From Mytilus trossulus (Eukaryota; Mollusca; Bivalvia; Mytilida; Mytilidae), in assembly GCF_036588685.1 (NCBI RefSeq), contig NC_086374.1, forward strand, positions 37,936,886-38,000,885: a stretch of 64,000 bases of DNA, in the 5' to 3' direction. Made by a program: the position numbers and the translations under genes. Below, in pieces: positions 9,953-21,386 of this stretch; the first letter of the stretch is position 1; every line of letters starts with the position of its first letter. The notes under the pieces were generated by a model. That model searched no databases. It was not told the DNA's origin and was given only the letters and a program-made list of their open reading frames with translations.

Positions 9953-12900
9953 GTTGTAGACAGAGAATCAAGGTAAGATTATATTTCATAAAGTTCTGGA
10001 AATATATAAAAGAATATATTTAAAAAGGAATTGCTAAAATGAGCACAACAGACCAACATCTTGGTGTCTTCAAACTGGTTTAAATAACTATAAAAGCTAA
10101 TGGTCCGAGACCACAATTATTTCGTAGTGCATTTCTTATAGCACATAAATGAAAATTAAAAAAATCCCACCTGCTCTTTCTCAATGAAATTTTTACAGTG
10201 TGTTGTACTACTTTTGGGACAAATTATATCAAAATTATAAAAAAAACTTCACCAGCTCTAACTCAAAATATGGACAATTTTATGTTTAGGGCGTCTTGAA
10301 ATCTTTTAACAGCTTCCGAAGTGCTAATTTTTAACCTTTTTCAGCTGGACCAAATCACTACTTTCCTTTAAAATTCGAGACCCAAATTTTTTTACAGTGT
10401 AATTTCAACCCCCTTCTTGCAATTTGAGGCATTAAACATGGAGAAATAAATTTGGAAGGGGTATAAAAATTAATGGCAAGTAACCCGCTGTCAATACTAG
10501 GGATATATTCTTGAACAATGTAAATCAAGGGACAACAATTGTGGTCTCAGACCTAATGGAATCATTTTGAAGTGTGCATGTCAGCCACATGGTTCATTGA
10601 TCAAGGTAAACATTTCATAATTCAATCAATCATCTAAGAAAGATTAGTTTTAAACTTTGATTATTTCGTTTTTATTGACGATAAAACTGTGATTGTTTAT
10701 AGAGTAGGTGCATTTCTGTCTTTACAAATAATGGCTTTTTTTATGAATTTATACTTTTTCAGCAAGATAAATTAATACTAACTATTCTATTTTAGCTATG
10801 GGGCAAATTGGATCCAACAGTTTGGAAGCCTTACATGGAGAGCCTGGGCACAGAATGTCCGAGATCCATTGATTCTGAAAGTCAAAATCTTTCAAACAAT
10901 TGTAAGCAGGTGCTATCTTTCAAATAAGATTGTTTTATTAAATCAATGATTTATTGTACCTGTATGGAATGATATTGTGGTTTATCTGATCTTATGTTAG
11001 CAATTGTTCAACTGCATTTGGTGTTTCATTTTGGAATGCCTTAAAAGTGTACATGTCCTTTTTGCAGAGTTCATCTAACCTTAATCACATTAACATTGAT
11101 CATAATATAAACTTGTTTCTTAAGATTTCCCACAAAATATATGAAACTTAATATAATAAACCAAACAAGTATTTTTAAATGTAAAATAGTTTTGCTAATT
11201 CAGATTTGATATTTTCAAAACATATTTATAGAGACCCCCCCCCCCCCAAAAAAAACACAAAAAAAACAACCCCAAACCAACCAACATATTGTTCAGAAAA
11301 ATTTCTGATGTCAAAAATATTATAAGTTGCATTTCATTTCTTATAATACCAACTTCATCAACATCAGCTCATCCATTAAAGTTTGCTCCTGTAATATCCT
11401 TGCTGATGATGCCAATATCAAAAATTAAAATGCAATTAGTCTGTTATTCTGTCTGTATATATAGAATGTTTGATATTTGTTTATTTTACAGTTTATAGGA
11501 GTTGTACTTGGTCTGATATATCTCCATGACAACAACGATTATGATCAGAAACGAGTACTCAACGTCAATGGAGTGCTTTTCTTATTGCTGACCAACATGA
11601 GCTTCTCAAACATGTTTGCTATCCTGAATGTAAGTTTAAATATTTTTACAGATAATAGCCAGTCTTGTTGGTTTAATCTTCTTAGATACAGACAACAATT
11701 ATAACCAAGAACGCCTGATCAACATAAGTGGTGTTATCTTTTTACTTCTCATCGAAATCACAGCAAATACCATGTTTGGTGTACTTCTTGTGAGTTTTTA
11801 GTCTCTTGAAATCACTGCAAAAACCTTGCTTGGTTATTTTCCTGTGAGTCCAATAATGTAACTGGTTTACTGTAGCTGTGTGGATTTGAACATCAAATCA
11901 CTATTCCATTTCAGCATTGTTTTTTGGGAACTTCCTATCATTATTAATACTGTGGATTCATTATTATTCGTGGGTACAGGTGAACCACGAATTCAAATGT
12001 TCAACGAATATCATATTTTCAATAGGCGTTGTATACGGAGATTGGCTAAACCACGAAATCAAGTATCCGCGAAAATTAATACTAACGAAAATAAATGAAT
12101 CCACAGTATGTTCCCCCCAAAAAAACAAATTTGGAGTGGAAATTTTGGGGTCAATAGGCAAAAATTCAAGGTCACTGTTACTCAAAGATACACTGTTAAA
12201 ATTTCTGAGTGCCCCTTGCTAGAATTAAATAAAACATAACAATGAAAGATCTAGGTGGTGGGGGGTAATCCTATTGATTTTGGAGTCAATAGGTCAATTT
12301 CAAGGTTTCCATTTAAACTGATACAAGTCTCCCATATATACTTATCTAGTCTTCTATATTCACTAATACCAGTCTTCTATATTCACTAATCCCAGTCTTC
12401 TATATATACTGATCAAATCTTTTATATACACTGACCAAGTCTTCTCTAAACACTAATACAATTCTTTTTTATCCGCTGCATGATCCAAGTCCTTCATATA
12501 CATTTGCCAAGTCTTCCATTTTGTCCATATCAAGTCTTTTTTATACACTGATCCAAGTCTTTCATATAATATACACTGATCCAATTCTTCCATATACACT
12601 GATTAATTTATGCACTGATCAAAAAGAAAACATATGACTTGTATACTGATTCAACATCCTTTGTCTTTGATACATTACATAAATGGTTACATATTTTAAA
12701 AAGTTTTAATATATATTAAATAAGGAGACGTGATTCTCAATGAGACAGCTATCCTCCATATATTAAAGAACAAGGTTGTGAACAAATATGATAATTTATA
12801 TTTGCTGTTATTGACTCTATTTAGTGGTATTTATTGTTTTTGTGTTCATAAATTTTAATTTCAAGTATAATATGTGTTGCATGAATACTTTAAAACACCT

Positions 12901-15900
12901 GATAAATATACAGATAGAAAATTTAAAACGGACATAGAAATATTAGCTGGTAGTTTTTCTGTGCCTGTGGAAGGTCTTAGGAAAGCACACACTGGCCATG
13001 CATGCAACAAATGGAAGATTTTAACATCCTTAACTGGCTATACAGCCCTTGCATGGTCGGTCCATGCTTGCATGCAACAAGTGGAAGTTTTTAATGACCT
13101 TGACTTGCTATACAGCCCTTGCATGGTCGGTCCATGCTTGCATGCATCAAGTGGAAGTTTTTAATGACCTTGACTGGCTATACAGCCCTTGCAAGGTTGA
13201 TCCAGATTGTTCAGTATATGTCTTTGCATTATATTAAAGTACAACAGGTCCAATAAAGATACATGCAAAATGTCATTCATTTGTGGAAATCCTAGACATG
13301 AAGTATTTTGATATCGTATTTAAAGAATTATAAAGATGTAGAAATCCCTATTTAATTTTTCATACGGACTTTTACCATTTATGACATCGATTCAATAGAA
13401 TGAATTTCAACTTGTGTAAGGGAGATAACTCCAATTATATCTTAGAAATCTATTACAGTGACTTGACTGTTAGTGTTGCTATCCACCAATTGCAATTCAT
13501 TCAAAATTTTGACCAAATTGCAATTTGTTTTATTAAACCAAATTGTTCAACTGGTCAAAAATTTGAACAAATTGTTCAGTCAAAATGTGAAAGTGCAAGG
13601 TGATAAAATAAAACATACTTACAATCCTATAAGACTTTAACTCCACTGTATTGATGTAGTTCCTAATTCTGTCTATCAATCTGTATAATTATATTATAGC
13701 CATTTCCATACTAAGGTGAACTGTTTTATTATACCCCCGCTTTAAAAAAGGAGGGGTATACTGTTTTACCTCTGTCTGTCAGTCCGTCCGTCAGTCAGTC
13801 AGTCTGTCCCATGAAACTTTTGTCACATTTTTCTCAGGAAATACACATCCACCCTTTCTGTAATTTGGTATCAACATTTATATATGTTAGCCATATGGTG
13901 TGATATGTTTTCAGATTCATCACTTGACAACTTCCTGTTTACGGAACACTTGTATGATTTTACACATGATAGCCAAGTTGAAAATTTTCGTCACATTTTT
14001 CTCAGGAACTACAATACAAGGATTTCTGAAATTTGGTTTCAGGATTTATATAAGTCAGCTATACCGTGTGATGCGTTTTCAGATTCATCACTCGACAACT
14101 TCCTGTTTACCGAACACTTGTATGATTTTACACATGATAGCCAAGTTGAAAATTTTCGTAACATTTTTCTCTGGAACTACAATACAAGGATTTCTGAAAT
14201 TTGGTTTCAGGATTTATATAAGTCAGCTATACCGTGTGATGCGTTTTCAGATTCATCACTCGACAACTTCCTGTTTACCGAACACTTGCATATTTTTACA
14301 CTATTAATATTATCCACTTGCGGCGGGGGTATCATCAGTAAGCAGTAGCTCGCAGTTTCACTTGTTTTGAATTGCTATAAAAATGTCCAAACTTTAAAGC
14401 TTTTATATAGTTTTTCTTTGGAAAAGGATTTTATATTTATAAGAATCATATATCATTTAAAATAATACATCATATATTCAGTAAAATATGTGTGAAATAA
14501 CAATATGCTATTGATAAGTTTCCTTGGGGAGATAACCTAAAATACTATTCTTTTGAATAAAGACTTTTTGAAACCAAAAAACGATTATCTCCCCTTCCTA
14601 CAAACATATTGCAATTTCACAAATATTTTACTGAATATGAAATGTTTTAATTCACATAATGTGTGATTCTTATGAATATAGAATACTTTCGAAAGAAAAA
14701 CTATATAAAAGCTTAGTTTGGACATTTTTATAGCAATTCAAAATAACAGTTCACCTTAGTATGGTAATGGCTATAATATAATAAACAGATTGATAGACTG
14801 ATTTAGTAAGTACATCAATACAGTGGAGTTTAAGTCTTATAGGATTGTAAGTATGTTTTATTTTATCACCTTGCACTTTCACATTTTGACTGAACGATTT
14901 GTTCAAATTTCTGACCAGTTGAACAATTTGGTTTAATAAAACAAATTGCAATTTGGTCAAAATTTTGAATGAGTTGCAATTGGTGGATAGCAACACTAAC
15001 AGTCAAGTCACTGTAATTGTAAAATGCATGTTTATTATCTATCCTTGTAATGCAATAAATAGACAAAATTACTAATTTCTTCATTGCACTTATATTGATA
15101 CCTTATGTCAAAAACTATTTATTTAACAAACATGTGTAGAATTTCATGAGATGCTTTACAAAATTTTAATTTTGCATAATTTTTATAAGGACTATTACAA
15201 ATTTCTATGAAAATTTAAATCTTATCCTACATATCCTTACTTTGAAGTCGCATTCCTGACCTTCCATCTCTTATATAGGATGGCAGAATTTTCAAAATTG
15301 ACTTATTTGAATCATTATTTCAATAGTTCTTTTACTTTTTTATAGAAATCTTGTCTCTACTAAACAATAGCTATCACAAGTTATTTCTTATTCATGGTAT
15401 AATTATAACCTTTACCAAGGATATAACAGTGACCTTTATGAGGAAAATACAAACGAAAGTGAACCAGCTCCTGGTTAGTCTGTAGTGTGATAGAGTTCCT
15501 AAAGTGGGTATGCACCCTAGGCACCAAAACATGTCATTCAACAAACTTTCTGCAGGAGTCCCTAAAGTGTTGTTGTTATAAGATTGTATTTCATTTCAGA
15601 CATTCCCTACAGAACTACCTATTTTCCTACGAGAGCATGGCAGTGGTTTATACAGAGTAGATACATATTACCTGAGTAAATCTATTACAGAACTACCATC
15701 TTTGATCATCCTTCCTACATTGTTTGTATCTATACTCTACTGGATGGCAGGTTGGTATTTTACAATCAATACCTCTGCAATGTTGTTTTGTAAACCAATC
15801 TTTGACATATTAATTAATATTTTTAGTCATATGTATGATTTTACAGAACTAAACATTTTCTATCAAAACACTGTGAGTAAATATTAGGTTGAGATAGTTG

Positions 15901-18900
15901 GTGTGACTTACTGAACCAAATTTGTTAAGAAAGGATTTAAAAACTAGTTAAAAAAAATATACATTGAATATTTAAACAATGGACCTCATTTTAGATCAGT
16001 TTAAACAATGCCACCTATTTTAAGTATGTGATCATTGTTATTAGTTTGCATTTACCACAATATTTATTGTTCATTTCAATTACTAAGTTCAGTTTTGTAA
16101 TTGTATTTATATTCCTTGAAATTTGAATACCTTCTAATATTTTTTGCTGGTTATCGAACTGACTTTTATAGTGTTAAAACACAGCTTCGGCAAGATGAAA
16201 AAATAACTATTTGTCTTTTTCAGGTTTATATTATAATGTTGAATCTTTCCTGATTTGTTGTGGCATTGCTATACTAGTGGCTAATACTGCAGCATCATTT
16301 GGTAAGTAAATAAATATTAAAAGGTCTGAGGTTATATATCAGGATTTACTTTCTTATATAACACAATTGTAAGTAAATTATATAATGAATGTATACCAGA
16401 ATAGGCTGACAGTAACTATCCAGTTATTGGCCTAAATAAATATATGTTCACCTCAATAAAGTCTTTCCATCCACCACTATGTCGGGTACGATTGTATAGA
16501 GATAGATACAAGTAAAATTTAGAACAATTTCTTGTTTTTTTACTAAAATGATTTTTGACCTAATCTCACCATAATTGGTGTTTCAATTACATCATTATAC
16601 AGAATAGTTTTTCAACGGATATTCTCCTTCATAAATGAAATAATCTTCATGAATGAGATAAAAAAAAAAAAATAAGCATTATCTGTGTGATGCGTTTTCA
16701 GATTGATCACTTGACAACTTCCTGTTAACGGAACACTTGTATGATTTTACACATGATAGCCAAGTTGAAAATTTTCGTCACACTTTTCTCAGGAACTACA
16801 ATACAAGGATTTCTGAAATTTGGTTTCAGGATTTATATAAGTCAGCTATACTGTGTGATGCGTTTTCAGATTCATCACTCAACAACTTCCTGTTTACCGA
16901 ACACTTGCATATTTTTACACTATTTATTTTTTCGTCGCATTTTTCTCAGGAACTACAATACAAGGATTTCTGAAATTTGGTTTCAGGGTTTATCTAAGTC
17001 AGCTATACCGTTTGATGCGTTTTCAGATTGATCACTTGACAACTTTCTGTTTACCGAACACTTGTATGATTTTACACATGATAGCCAAGTTGAAAATTTT
17101 TGTCACACTTTTCTCAGGAACTACAATACAAGGATTTCTGAAATTTGGTTTCAGGATTTATATAAGTCAGCTATACCGTGTGATGCGTTTTCAGATACAT
17201 CACTCGACAACTTCCTGTTTACCGAACACCTGCATATTTTTACACTATTTATATTATCCACTTGCGCCGGGGGTATCATCAGTGAGCAGTAGCTCGCAGT
17301 TTCACTTGTTAAAATCTATTTGTGTGTTTGTAGCTAGTATCTCTCTCTATATATGTTGTTTGTGTATGTGTAGCTAGTATCTCTCAATATATTGTTTAGG
17401 TGTATGTGTAGCTAGTATCTCTCTCTATACATATTTTAGGTGTATTTGTAGCTAGTATCTCTATATATCGTCGCTTGGCTTCTAAAATGTCCTATATGAA
17501 TTTTTTAGCTAAAAATACTTTTTGACACCATTGGTCTGGGCGGGAGGAAATCTTTGGTATTACAAAATAGCATACAGTTAGACCAATCAAAATGTGTGAA
17601 ATAAGACATATTACAAAATTGCCAATGTCAGTTGCTTCGAAAATGTTGTATGAAAACTTGAAAATCGTTGTAGAATGGCTTTGGGAAAAAAATAATTGAA
17701 CATTTCTTTATTTCTGTGAAAATAGTTTAAGTTCTTGGATAATCCAGAAATGTCAAAGTTTTTATTTCACTGCTATTTACAAAAATGTTCAAGTTCACAT
17801 ACAACATTTTGGAAGGATGCATTTTGCCAAAATTTTCAAAGCCTGTTTGTGAGAATTTTTTTTATTGGAAAAATTGTAATTTACAACATTTTAGAAGCCC
17901 AGCGACGATATATTTTAGGTGTATTTGTAGCTAGTATCTCTCTCTTTACATATAGGTTGTTTGTGTATTTGTAGCTAGTTTCTTTTTTATGTGTATTTGT
18001 AGCTAGTATCTCTATATATATATCTGTTGTTTGTGTATTTGTAGCTAGTATCTCTCTCTATATTTGTAGGAATGATTATATCAACACTGTCTAGTTCAGC
18101 CAACATGGCTTTAGCAGTAGCACCACCATTATTGATACCATTGATGTTGTTTGGGGGATTTTTTGTACAAAATGAGTAAGTCAGAATATTCCTGTACTAT
18201 TGTATAAGTCTAAAATGATTTGAAACCAAGTTGCATGACTTTTGTCGTTGGTTAGTTTGTCTTGAAAATCTTGCAAAAAATTTATTTTACTCTTTTCTAA
18301 AACAGGGTAGGATATTAAACCTTTGTTTGTCCACAACCCATTTCTGTTTCTTAGCTACTACAAGTCATAGCTAATTACTATAATGTGACGTCATAAATAC
18401 TTTATATTGTAAAATTCAAAAAAAAAGTTTGTCCTTCAATCTGTCGGTCCCATTACGGGTATATAGTAATTTGGCATAACTCCTCCTACAGTTTGAAAAT
18501 TAGGATTTTTTTTTACTTTGCTGTCTTTTTGTACATATATTGAAGATGTGAATGTGATCAGGGTTTTGATTTTTATTAATATATTTGTTTTTTTGGGAGA
18601 TAGTTGAACTTTGTCATGTTTTTGAGTTTACACTTTGTATCAATTGTGTCTCCCAAACACAATAATATTTCAAAGAAATTCCTACAATCAGTCACTTCAG
18701 AGTGGAGTGCGGGGGCATCACTTGTCTAGTTTTATTGCATTCAATGGAACATGAAATTTTTTGACAAATTAAACCTAGATTTGTTACCAAAAAATCCAGT
18801 TTTAAATTATTAACAGAGATTTTATTATAACATTTTAAGTATATATTACACACTTGTGTGAAAAAAAGTAAAATTTCCATAGATTTAGAAACAGAAAGGT

Positions 18901-21096
18901 AAATAATACTTACATGTTTATGTTTTAAAAAAAGAGGTGAAATTTTGATACAAAACTGCTTGGTTTAGAGCTTTAATCCTCAAATGAATTTCTAAAATGT
19001 AATAATTACTTAAAAAAAAGATGAAAACTAATAGTGACTATATTTTTACTGTTTTGCGTGTGCATTCATTTCAGGAATTAGGTATTTCAGATGAATTCAT
19101 GTGTATTTCATTTGGCTTCTAGTTTCAGAAAAATTATGTTTGTTTTTACCTTATTTTCAGTACCATTCCAGACTGGTTACTTTGGTTGAAGTATTTGTCC
19201 TGGTTCCAGTACAGCAATGAAGTTCTAAACATAAACCAGTGGAGTGATATAGATCATATAGGTATAATATTTTGATGTATCCTGAATGAAATAGTTTAAT
19301 TATGTGTATAAGGAAATCTGTATGTGTTTGTGTTTCAATAGAAAGTTGAGTGGGGCTTTTGGGAGCACCTGTCTGGGTTGATACACAGTGTTGTTTTAAA
19401 AGAAAATCTACATGAAAGACGATATGATTTGAGACCTACAATATAACAAACGTATAGTATGATAGGGTCTGTTTTCAGTCTAATATTTGGAAGAAGATAT
19501 AATGCACTTTGACACTAATTTAAGGAAGGAATAATTTGTAATTCGCTCTGTGGACCTGTTGTTATTCCATACACAATACCTCTTATTTTATCAAAGATTA
19601 ATATTCCAGTGATTTTTTTTAATGAATGAACCACTTTATAATGAAGGGGGATTTTTTTGTATTTGTAGATTGTAAGAATGTGACTGTGGCAGTGAACTCA
19701 ACTGTTAGTTCTCCTTCACGATGTTTTACTACAGGAAGTCAAGTTTTAGAGTCTCTTAGTTTTGATGAGGTTTGTAATCCTTTCTTGTTATAGTGAAACT
19801 TAGATGCAACTAATATCATTTTTAACACAATTTAATATTTGATTATTGTCAACTGAACCTTGTAACAGAAATCTTATGAATAAACCTGAAAACTGTTGAC
19901 CTGAGTTATCAAATCAGATATACTTTTATATCTTTCTGTATAAAAGATGTACTATGAGTCTAGACTTCTTGGTATATGCTGTAGAAGCATTACAGTAGTT
20001 TTTCGTGGGGTTAAAACTTCGTGGTTTTGTATCTAAATAAGATTTCATGGGGATTTAATTTCCTGGTTTCCATTAATTGGAAGCGATATTATATGAAATT
20101 AATTTTTCCTGGGTTTTTTAAATTTCATGGATAGCTTATTTCCACAATTATAAGAAATCAAATCTTCCACGAAAATTCCTGCTTTAACAGTATCTATAAA
20201 GTCGGGGTAAAAAATGTTTCTTGACGCCAAACCCTCTCCCTAACTTAGGCCTGAAACAGTGGTGTAAAAATTAGTTATAAGAACAAATTGTAAAAAAATC
20301 AGTTGAAAAGTGCTGAACTCATCAGATGTAGATATAAGAACAAATTGTAAAAAAATCAGTTGAAAAGGGCTGAACTCATCAGATGTAGATAAAGCACATA
20401 AAATCCCCAAGAAAAATATAAAAGACACAAAGTGCAGATCTGAGAGTACTTACAGTTACTGAAAGCTACTTTAAGTAGATATAGGAAGATGTGGTGTGAG
20501 TGCCAATGAGACAACTCTCCATCCAAATAACAATTTAAAAATTTAACCATTATAGGTTAAAGTACGGCCTTCAACACGGAGCCTTGGCTCACACCGAACA
20601 ACAAGCTATAAAGGACCCCAAAATTACTAGTGTAAAATCATTCAAACGGGAAAACCAACGGCCTAATCTATATAAACAAAACGAGAAACACGTATATATT
20701 ACATAAACAAACGACAACTACTGTACATCAGATTCCTGACTTAGGACAGGTGCAAACATTTGCAGGCCCATATCAACTAATGCAGAACCATGTATCTTAG
20801 CCTAAAATATCAATCAGTACACATCCAACCTTCAATTGATTTAGTGTACAGATGTAATTATCAGTCAGAGAAAAAACCTTGCGTAAACTTACGGTATATC
20901 GACAGATTGTAGACCAGTGAGTGTACATATGTGTATAACAATAATAAGCTTATATAAGAACAAAAACTACAGTAATGTTTTTTCTCTACAGGACAACTGG
21001 TATTTAGACTTTGGACTGATTTCAGCATTGTTTGTTGGATTTAGGATTGTTTCCTTCATCATTCTTGTTATACGAGCCAAAAGATCTAGTGCTTAA
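9953..21096 (+). CDS. White-like ABCG half-transporter, C-terminal (membrane domain) part
   Basis: This is the membrane half of an ABCG-family transporter (small-molecule export or pigment-precursor transport in characterised white/ABCG members). Exons with intact GT-AG borders and continuous phase are 9953-9972, 10796-10901, 11492-11629 (or 11652-11789), 15600-15750, 16224-16301, 18070-18175, 19161-19261, 19669-19769 and 20992-21096 (TAA). Together they give 301 codons. Family marks include '[15 protein letters not shown]' in TM2, '[20 protein letters not shown]', '[20 protein letters not shown]', '[16 protein letters not shown]' and a Cys/Asn-glycosylation-rich last extracellular loop (DCKNVT, NST, RCF). 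The order and wording match Drosophila white-type proteins more than sterol-type ABCG5/8, from memory. The N-terminal ATPase domain is not in the window; its exons probably lie before base 1, which would place the two GPCR genes in an intron. The 20-nt first exon seen is supported mainly by perfect phase joining. Confidence 0.88.
10102..10553. mobile_element. About 450-bp non-autonomous element with TIRs, in ABCG intron
   Basis: The ends are inverted: 'ggtccgagaccacaatt' on the left and 'aattgtggtctcagacc' on the right. There is no coding capacity. It lies between the 20-nt exon and the 10796 exon. Confidence 0.65.
11492..11629 (+). other. ABCG exon, version A, of first transmembrane hairpin
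   Basis: The exon is 138 bp, 46 codons, phase 0 at both ends, with acceptor 'attttacag' and donor 'gtaagt'. It encodes [10 protein letters not shown] through MFAILN, including the family-typical 'LLLTNMSF'. It is followed after 22 bp by the alternative version. Confidence 0.9.
11652..11789 (+). other. ABCG exon, version B: duplicated alternative exon
   Basis: It is also 138 bp, 46 codons, phase 0 at both ends and free of stops, with acceptor 'tatttttacag' and donor 'gtgagt'. Its product ([10 protein letters not shown] ... NTMFGVLL) aligns gap-free to version A with about 19 identities in 46, and most differences are conservative. The gap to version A (11630-11651) consists of just a donor and an acceptor, 22 bp, too short to be spliced as an intron. 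Mutually exclusive use is therefore expected. No transcript evidence is available here. Confidence 0.8.
11800..11843 (+). pseudogene. Vestige of a third copy of the duplicated ABCG exon
   Basis: Immediately after version B, 'cttgaaatcactgcaaaaac' and the following bases match the last roughly 45 bp of version B (gaaatcacagcaaatacc...), including a donor 'gtgagt' at 11844. No matching acceptor or 5' part is seen, so it reads as a decayed exon tail. Confidence 0.6.
11949..12108. mobile_element. 160-bp MITE with intact TIRs
   Basis: The left end 'tactgtggattcatt' and the right end 'aatgaatccacagta' are perfect inverted 15-mers. The interior matches 4595-4799 in inverted orientation. It lies in the large ABCG intron after the duplicated exons. 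The ORFs across it on both strands are element sequence. Confidence 0.85.
12320..12620. repeat. Degenerate minisatellite, 'caagtcttctatatacactg' type
   Basis: There are roughly ten irregular units built on 'agtcttctatatacactgat', with spacing about 22-30 bp. It is intronic and non-coding. Confidence 0.7.
12990..13205. repeat. 70-bp tandem repeat, three units
   Basis: The motif 'ggctatacagcccttgca' recurs at 13036, 13106 and 13176. Each unit contains 'ggtccatgcttgcatgca' and 'gtggaagtttttaatgacc'. It generates a repetitive but meaningless ORF. Confidence 0.8.
13452..15017. mobile_element. Long fold-back (palindromic) element, interrupted in one arm
   Basis: The left arm (13452-13725 plus 14365-14535) is the inverted complement of the right arm (14585-15017). 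The outer ends read 'attacagtgacttgactg' and 'cagtcaagtcactgtaat'. The centre is flanked by 'ggggagataa' and 'ttatctcccc' around a spacer of about 49 bp. The arms give the same spurious peptide on opposite strands (13400-13603 plus, 14866-15084 minus). It lies in an ABCG intron. Confidence 0.85.
13726..14364 (+). mobile_element. About 640-bp element inserted in the fold-back arm
   Basis: It starts near 'atacccccgc' (13731) and has the inverted 'gcgggggtat' near its right end (14323-14332), followed by 'catcagtaagcagtagctcg'. The core is two and a half tandem units of about 180 bp ('gatgcgttttcagattcatc', 'ggaactacaatacaaggatt'). The uninterrupted opposite arm of the palindrome shows the empty site. 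Repetitive ORFs here are by-products. Confidence 0.75.
16683..17310 (+). mobile_element. Second copy of the 13726-14364 element, 5' end missing
   Basis: It has the same units of about 180 bp and the same right end ('gccgggggtatcatcagt', 'gagcagtagctcgcagtttc'). The left 'tacccccgc' end and the (gtcc)n stretch are absent. It is in the ABCG intron after the 16224-16301 exon. Confidence 0.75.
17320..18066 (+). repeat. Intronic minisatellite abutting a splice acceptor, split by a MITE
   Basis: Units of about 40 bp read 'gtatttgtagctagtatctc' plus 'tctctatatat'. They run at 17320-17467 and 17909-18066. The last unit ends in the acceptor 'tctatatttgtag' of the 18070 exon. Each unit thus carries pyrimidine-rich 'tttgtag' motifs resembling that acceptor. 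Confidence 0.75.
17468..17908. mobile_element. 441-bp MITE with 22-bp TIRs inserted in the minisatellite
   Basis: The left 'tcgtcgcttggcttctaaaa' and the right 'ttttagaagcccagcgacga' are inverted with one mismatch, flanked on both sides by TATA. The minisatellite resumes directly after it. The interior is non-coding. Confidence 0.85.
20278..20394. repeat. 57-bp direct duplication
   Basis: The block starting 'gaacaaattgtaaaaaaatc' at 20281 recurs at 20338 with one or two changes. It is intronic (last ABCG intron). Confidence 0.8.
20478..20775 (+). repeat. SINE-like 'ccaatgagacaac' repeat, long copy
   Basis: The order of blocks is 'gtgtgagtgccaatgagaca', 'gtacggccttcaacac', 'aaaaccaacggcctaatc', 'aacaaacgacaac', 'gattcctgacttaggaca'. 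I recall this as a very abundant mussel repeat; no ORF is present. Confidence 0.75.
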
Positions 21097-21380
21097 AAGT
21101 ATTAAAACAATACCTGTTTGAGATGGTTGTGTGTCTGAGTGTTAGAAATAAGATATGGGATTGGAAAAAAGTTCCTGAAATTCCTGAATTTACATACTTA
21201 GTACATTTTTCATGAGGAGAAAATTCACAGATTTTGTGGTTCATCAGTTCCATCAATACTAATACCCAACAAGAGGCATGTACTCCATTGACTTGATTTA
21301 TGTAAAGTCTGAGACAATAGATCGATAAACCTTGTTTTGTAATGATTGTTCAGTCACTGTAATGATAGTTTAAACAATCT

Positions 21381-21386
21381 AATAAA
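21381..21386 (+). promoter_or_regulatory. Candidate polyadenylation signal for the ABCG gene
   Basis: AATAAA lies 285 bp after the ABCG stop codon in AT-rich 3' flank. It is the first canonical signal in that flank that I noticed. Confidence 0.4.

Noticed and set aside
11230-11280. C11 and A-rich homopolymer run as a functional site
   Set aside because: Simple low-complexity sequence in an intron; nothing indicates a role.
12874-13237. Repetitive ORFs with '[10 protein letters not shown]'-like text
   Set aside because: These are a translation of the 70-bp tandem repeat in an intron.
13400-13603. Plus-strand ORF whose peptide recurs on the minus strand at 14866-15084
   Set aside because: The identical peptides come from the two arms of the fold-back element, not from duplicated genes.
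13884-14348. 154-codon repetitive ORF, with relatives at 16737-17377
   Set aside because: It is open in two frames because the approximately 180-bp repeat unit lacks stops; it occurs only inside the repetitive element.
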